From a virus: a stretch of DNA of 55,898 bases. Positions 51,729-55,898 of the stretch are shown here, piece by piece. Position 1 is the stretch's first letter; each line of letters opens with the position of its first letter. The stretch spans positions 1-55,898 of the IMG/VR virus record IMGVR_UViG_3300009160_000053, one strand, 5' to 3'. The translations under genes and the position numbers were made by a program. Under the pieces are notes generated by a model, which was given only the letters and a program-made list of their open reading frames with translations, made no database searches and was not told the origin of the DNA.

Positions 51729-53933
51729 TTAAGCAAGTTTATTCTTCTTTATCTTTTGAGCTGTTTCCGCGTCGCGCAAAGCGAGTTTCTGCTGATGGTC
51801 AGTAGCCTTAATTTGTTGGTCAAGTTGAGCATTTGATAGTTTAATTTGTGAATCTATTTTTGCTTTTTGAAGACTCATTAATGTCTTGGGGTCTGCATTC
51901 TGATTTTGCTGCCTAGCTCGCATCTCCTGTTGTTTCCTGGCCTCAGCTTCAAGCTCTTTCGAAATGTTCTCAACCGCTTCACGCATTTGATTAAGTGCTT
52001 CTTTAGCTGCCTTAACTTCAGGCTGGCGTTGCTCGTCGGACAACATTGGCTGGAGATGAGAAAGCGCGTGCGGGTAGAGAAGCTGAAAGTAATTCCCAAC
52101 AACTTGCTTGTTTACTTGGTTCTGTTGGAGCGCCTGCAGGAATCGCATTGCGTCCTCAAGATGTACTTTAAGATGCACAGCGTGGTTCTCGCCTTGTTGA
52201 ACGCTGACGCCCCGTCCGTTTTGCATCGTTCCGTTTTCAAGCTCTGCAATTTTGGCGTCAACTGGCATACGATCGACATCTGCCTTCGGAACATATCTGT
52301 CGACCTGGTCGTAACCAACCCTAGCAGCAACACGGTCACGAATAAGATTCTGCTGCCCAACCTCGTCAAATCTCGGCAAGATTTGCATGAACTCATTGAA
52401 CGCAAGCATACGAGCCCCAGGGCTCCCTGCCCCAACAGCGCGCACAGCCTGTACTCGATACACGCTTTGAACGGCTTTCCACGGAACTCCCCTAGCCTCT
52501 ACTCGTTTCTTAAAATCAAGGGCCTCTTGGCCACCTGGTTCGTCTTTCCTATACGAAACGTTAGCAAGCCTTCGGAACTGCTCGCTAAGCAGTTTCTGAA
52601 AAGGAATGTAATAAAGATTCATAGCCTGCGTGGAGAGAACTGATTGTTGCGCAAGCTGAGCTTGAACTTCGGTGGCTGTCCGAGCGTCGCCATCAGGCAT
52701 CACCTGACGTTGATTATAAGTACCAGTGTTATTTTGCCGAACTGTCTCCAGGTCGCGAACGATTGGGAGAACATTTGCGGCAAGATTCGGCATGGAGCGT
52801 TCCACTACATTGATGCCAGGAGGTAAAATACTTAATGGCCCATTGTACATCAAAGTAAGATTGGTTACGTCCTCTCCGGTAGAAGGCTGAACCATCATCG
52901 CTGAGGACAACATGGCTCCGTCAACAACCGCATTACGCAGACGATTGGACAGCTGAATAAATGGGAACAGTTTATAGCCTAGACCACGAACGCTATGCAG
53001 GAGGCCATTGGTACCAATCCCGTAAGAAAACAAAACGTACGCTTCGTTGGCGTGAGAAAATCGACTTACTTTGGTGAAGAGAAACTGCTCAGAATCGCCG
53101 GAGCGCAAACCAATGTGATGTGAAATTGATCCGTCAAACTCTTTAACAAAATAATGAACGCACCGAATCGTCTGGGATCGTGCGTGAGAATACATCAGAT
53201 CGTTGTTCTTAAGCTCTTCCTGAAGCTTTTCCCAGTCACGGGTTGTTGCTCTACCTGTTTCAGTCGACAACATAATGGCTCGTCGGGTCTCTTCAACATT
53301 CCATCCTAGCTCGGAAGCCACCTTTTCATTTTCAATAAACTGATAAAGCTCACCAACCAAATAGGCTCGTTCGATAATGGCGACCTCAATCTTCGTGTCG
53401 CAAGCGGGGGTTCCACGGGGAACTTTAAAATCCTTTAATCCGGAGACATCCCATTTCCAATTTCGATTATCTTCGAAATAAGCTACGCCCACTCCCTGAG
53501 CAATAAACTGATGAGCCAGCATTTGCTGCTTGTAAAAGAACTCATCCCAATCAGTCAGAGTTCTGTGGAACTCTTCTGCAATAATGTTTTCCCACTCTAC
53601 ACGCTGAACGTCGTCCCCTTCAGACGTTTTAACGGAAGCCAATCTATCTACGGAGTTAACCAGGTCGGAATAAGCGGACATAGCCGTTTCGAGGGCTGCA
53701 GCGGACTCACCAAAGTTTAAGTTGGCTCGGTAACCCTGCCCGAGGGCTTTTAATTTTTGAGGACTGTAGGGTGGCTCACCATCCATCATCGATTGAATCT
53801 TGCTTCGATCAATGGAGGAAGCGTCATCCGCATTACGAATCGCCGTGTAAATAGCGTGTGCGCTTTTAGCGTCCTTAATACGCGTTCTGGGTGCTTTCCC
53901 AGATTCGGAAATATTTTCTAGTTCAATCGACAC
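51729..53933 (-). CDS. Portal protein (734 aa)
   Basis: The start codon is GTG at 53933; no ATG exists until residue 50. The N-terminal part holds GQGYRANLNFGESAAALE, a stretch typical of podovirus portals (which form the 12-mer ring at the head vertex), followed by a beta wing (FEDNRNWKWDVSGLKDFKVP) and a mainly helical C-terminus (RQPEVKAAKEALNQMREAVE; AQLDQQIKATDHQQKLALRD) consistent with a barrel extension inside the head. At 734 residues it is larger than T7 portal (536), which fits portals with a long barrel. Directly after terminase. Confidence 0.8.
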   Translation of the reverse strand: MSIELENISESGKAPRTRIKDAKSAHAIYTAIRNADDASSIDRSKIQSMMDGEPPYSPQKLKALGQGYRANLNFGESAAALETAMSAYSDLVNSVDRLASVKTSEGDDVQRVEWENIIAEEFHRTLTDWDEFFYKQQMLAHQFIAQGVGVAYFEDNRNWKWDVSGLKDFKVPRGTPACDTKIEVAIIERAYLVGELYQFIENEKVASELGWNVEETRRAIMLSTETGRATTRDWEKLQEELKNNDLMYSHARSQTIRCVHYFVKEFDGSISHHIGLRSGDSEQFLFTKVSRFSHANEAYVLFSYGIGTNGLLHSVRGLGYKLFPFIQLSNRLRNAVVDGAMLSSAMMVQPSTGEDVTNLTLMYNGPLSILPPGINVVERSMPNLAANVLPIVRDLETVRQNNTGTYNQRQVMPDGDARTATEVQAQLAQQSVLSTQAMNLYYIPFQKLLSEQFRRLANVSYRKDEPGGQEALDFKKRVEARGVPWKAVQSVYRVQAVRAVGAGSPGARMLAFNEFMQILPRFDEVGQQNLIRDRVAARVGYDQVDRYVPKADVDRMPVDAKIAELENGTMQNGRGVSVQQGENHAVHLKVHLEDAMRFLQALQQNQVNKQVVGNYFQLLYPHALSHLQPMLSDEQRQPEVKAAKEALNQMREAVENISKELEAEARKQQEMRARQQNQNADPKTLMSLQKAKIDSQIKLSNAQLDQQIKATDHQQKLALRDAETAQKIKKNKLA

Positions 53934-53935
53934 GT

Positions 53936-53973
53936 CCCCTTGAGTCTAACATTCAATAAATTTCGTCAAGGGG
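53936..53973 (-). promoter_or_regulatory. Inverted repeat covering the portal ribosome site
   Basis: In the minus-strand RNA, CCCCTTGA (53973-53966) can pair with TCAAGGGG (53943-53936), eight perfect pairs, loop 22 bases. The right arm contains AAGGGG, the only Shine-Dalgarno-like sequence near the portal GTG start, two bases away. If formed, the stem would hide the ribosome site. It lies between the terminase stop and the portal start, so portal yield could be held below that of the capsid. Confidence 0.45.
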
Positions 53974-53974
53974 G

Positions 53975-55702
53975 CTATCCGGCGTTAAGCAACTGCCTGT
54001 CTTCGTAAGAACTTACGTCCATCTTTACGGCTTGTTTAAGCCACCCCTCACCGCGGGACACAACAAGTTTACCTCCAGCATAAGCGCCAAGCCGATGGCG
54101 ACAGATATCTAAAAGCATAAAAGCTGCGTCCGCCAAATCGGGTGACTTTCCCATTCTAGCCTTCATGTCTTTTTTGGGTTCAACCACAAGTTTACCTCCG
54201 GACATGGTGCTGTATTTTCGTGCCGTAAGCTCTCTAGCTAGATCCGGGGTAATTCCTTTGAGCTGGCCAGACCTCAAAAACTCCACACCAACATACCAAA
54301 GCTCTGTAACGCGATTTGAGAACTTCTCGTTTGCCCGTACAGGGCTTATGCCACTTGTCGGTAGCATTGTTGGTTTTTCTCCAAACTTGACCCGAAAGAC
54401 CCGGGACGACCACATTTCGCTTAGGATGTCACAAAACGGGTCCCCTGCGCCCGTAGCGTCGACCGCAAGGTGTTCCGGCCGTACCCCCTCTCTTTCGCAG
54501 ATCTCGCGCACCTGGCGGGCAATTTGAAAGTTTCTCGGTTCATTAGCCCTAGTTGAGTCTTCCCGCAAAAGATAGGGCTTCCCAAAGGATACCGCAGGTA
54601 CCCCTACATTTGTTTTACCATAAGCTCCAATATACAGGACGCTTCGATCTCCCCCATTGGTGAAGGCTGGGTCGAACCCAGCTACTTTTGTGGGAGCCCC
54701 ATCCCAAACAGGCTGCGCCTCCCCTTCGTACCGACGAATATCCGCTTCCGAATAAATGTTCTGCTCAGCACCGATGGGCGAGGGAAAAGAACGGATGAAC
54801 CGCCAATACGAAAGGGAGTTTTCACCTTGGTACTCCCTGGCCTCACGAAGTTGCTTGGTTGTGAGTAGGAATGGCCACTCATCGTCTGAATCAATATTGG
54901 GTGTTCGCTCACCGTCGAGATGGATGCATTTGCCCCGGCTAGTATCCCACTCATCCATTTCGGCATTCACGCTGTTCCAGGTGTTGACTGGCGCTATGAA
55001 CTGACCGAAAGGATCGTATGCAGAGGCAAAGTTACCAAGAGCGATACATTGGAAATAGGGGTTGGAGTCGAGATTGTGGATGGCTTCGAAGATGGCTGGG
55101 GAAACGTCCGTGGCTTCGTCGACAAGGAGGAACACTCTCTTATTTTTAAGCCCAATCAATTTCTCGGTAGCTTCTTTCTCTTTATCCTTAGCCGAGGGGA
55201 TCAGGGTAATAGACGACCGATCGCTGCCGGCTTCTTCCATAATTAATTTGCCCATTGAATCGACGATCTTCCCCGGAAGGCCTTGAACTTGGATATGCCT
55301 CTCCCGTATCACTCCCCACATCCGTTTCCTCGCTTCACGAACAGAGGTAGTCGTGACAAGAACCAAGGTATTGAAGGGATCAGCAAGCCAATTCACTAAA
55401 CCCCAAATTCCAATACAGTGAGTTTTACTCGAGGATTTAGGACCTGAAATTCCAAGATAATTGTGCTGACACGCGGCTTCAAAAATTCTTTCGGCCCACG
55501 GATTCCACTGAAATCCGCCTTTGTTTTTCTTTTTATCATACGGCCAAAGTAGCTCTACAACTCTCCGAAAATGCGCATATTTTCCCAAACCTCCGCTTTC
55601 TGCAGAAAAATTTTCGCGGAAACCAATAAGTTCAATTGTTAATTCAGTAGTTCCGGAAGGCCAAGTTCGCCCATATCGCTCAAAAGACTCACTCACATCC
55701 AT
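53975..55702 (-). CDS. terL: Terminase large subunit (575 aa)
   Basis: Starting from ATG 55702. ATPase: Walker A-like GPKSSSKT (88-94; Lys93, lacking the usual GK spacing), Walker B VFLLVDEATD (190-199, Asp195-Glu196), coupling motif ALGN (221-224). RNase H-like nuclease: Asp344 in GFDPAFTNGG, Asp415 in LAVDATGAGD, Asp525 in PDLADAAF. All motifs needed for DNA translocation and cutting are present. No small-terminase gene is recognisable beside it. The start lies at the expected transcription start of a promoter-like element (leaderless). Confidence 0.85.
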   Translation of the reverse strand: MDVSESFERYGRTWPSGTTELTIELIGFRENFSAESGGLGKYAHFRRVVELLWPYDKKKNKGGFQWNPWAERIFEAACQHNYLGISGPKSSSKTHCIGIWGLVNWLADPFNTLVLVTTTSVREARKRMWGVIRERHIQVQGLPGKIVDSMGKLIMEEAGSDRSSITLIPSAKDKEKEATEKLIGLKNKRVFLLVDEATDVSPAIFEAIHNLDSNPYFQCIALGNFASAYDPFGQFIAPVNTWNSVNAEMDEWDTSRGKCIHLDGERTPNIDSDDEWPFLLTTKQLREAREYQGENSLSYWRFIRSFPSPIGAEQNIYSEADIRRYEGEAQPVWDGAPTKVAGFDPAFTNGGDRSVLYIGAYGKTNVGVPAVSFGKPYLLREDSTRANEPRNFQIARQVREICEREGVRPEHLAVDATGAGDPFCDILSEMWSSRVFRVKFGEKPTMLPTSGISPVRANEKFSNRVTELWYVGVEFLRSGQLKGITPDLARELTARKYSTMSGGKLVVEPKKDMKARMGKSPDLADAAFMLLDICRHRLGAYAGGKLVVSRGEGWLKQAVKMDVSSYEDRQLLNAG

Positions 55703-55707
55703 TTGCA

Positions 55708-55736
55708 ATGTTAAAAGTGGTCAAGAATCCGTCAAG
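55708..55736 (-). promoter_or_regulatory. Promoter-like element before terL, possible leaderless mRNA
   Basis: Minus strand: TTGACG (55735-55730), spacer 16, TAACAT (55713-55708). TCTTGAC occurs twice with 11-base spacing (starting 55737 and 55726). A transcript would start near 55702, the terL ATG, leaving no 5' leader and no Shine-Dalgarno. A TTG at 55708 is an alternative start. Confidence 0.5.
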
Positions 55737-55775
55737 ATTTTTTAGCCGATTTCTGTAATTACCTAACCTACATGC

Positions 55776-55886
55776 TTTTCCGATCTTTTCCAATTGGGCT
55801 ATGACCCCGCTTATGTAAGTTACTTATTTCCAACTATTTCCGATAAGCCCTTCATAAAAAGGAAAATACATAGGAAAGCTCGGAAA
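55776..55886. repeat. Helically phased TTTCC boxes with inverted GGAAA boxes
   Basis: Four 10-bp units lie in two adjacent pairs: TTTTCCGATC, TTTTCCAATT (55776-55795) and ATTTCCAACT, ATTTCCGATA (55826-55845). All four start in 10-bp register (0, 10, 50, 60). Three inverted GGAAA boxes follow at 55861, 55873 and 55882. Such phased boxes are typical of sites bound cooperatively by a small protein: terminase pac/R-sites, replication iterons or operators. It lies in the 195-base non-coding right end upstream of terL; nothing else is seen there. Confidence 0.6.
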
Positions 55887-55898
55887 CGCAATCGGCAA

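Noticed and set aside
1-55898. tRNA or rRNA genes
   Set aside because: No cloverleaf-like or ribosomal RNA sequence was recognised by eye; a tRNAscan run would be decisive.

Overview
The window is most of the structural half, plus part of an accessory half, of a tailed double-stranded DNA bacteriophage. The tail looks podovirus-like: there is an adaptor-like protein, a large nozzle-like protein and internal ejection proteins, but no tape-measure, tail-tube or sheath gene. A lipobox plus C-terminal membrane segment protein (unimolecular spanin type) points to a host with an outer membrane. The host genus cannot be read from the sequence. No DNA polymerase, primase, RNA polymerase, integrase or tRNA is visible, so the window is probably part of a larger genome, with replication genes outside it.

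Left arm (1-9.8 kb, + strand): about 25 tightly packed genes, many overlapping by 4 bases (ATGA/TTGA). The first ones are small unknown proteins, several with paired cysteines. Then come rIIA-like (GHKL ATPase) and rIIB-like genes, a probable helix-hairpin-helix DNA glycosylase, a DUF932 protein, a small Cro/XRE-type repressor, a GP88-family protein and a small exported protein. Two mutually exclusive RNA hairpins precede the rII cluster, and strong GC hairpins lie after rIIB (5904-5930) and before the exported protein (9502-9531).

Right arm (9.8-55.7 kb, - strand; read from 55.7 kb leftwards): large terminase, portal, a small protein, scaffold, two virion proteins, major capsid protein, small head-region proteins, a lysis cassette (XhlA-like membrane protein, u-spanin, holin, exported CHAP endolysin), a PD-(D/E)XK nuclease, nozzle-like protein, three paralogous tail-collar proteins, a triplicated adaptor-like protein, collagen-like fibres, a subtilisin-like protease with propeptide, a glycine-rich adhesin, two internal virion proteins, and finally one 5127-residue protein covering 15.4 kb. 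That giant combines a hydrophobic glycine-rich segment, a complete SF2/strawberry-notch-like helicase, a DdrB/ParB-like domain, two LysM-like repeats, a possible degenerate GHKL fold and a C-terminal membrane region. It is a polyvalent protein likely to be packaged and injected with the DNA.

The two arms converge at 10511/10514 with almost no space. At the right edge, upstream of the terminase, TTTCC boxes sit at exact 10-bp helical spacing, followed by inverted GGAAA boxes. This is a good candidate for a packaging, replication or operator site, especially as no small-terminase gene is recognised. The most unusual features are the giant protein, the box array, the tail-region subtilase and the switch-like hairpins before rIIA.
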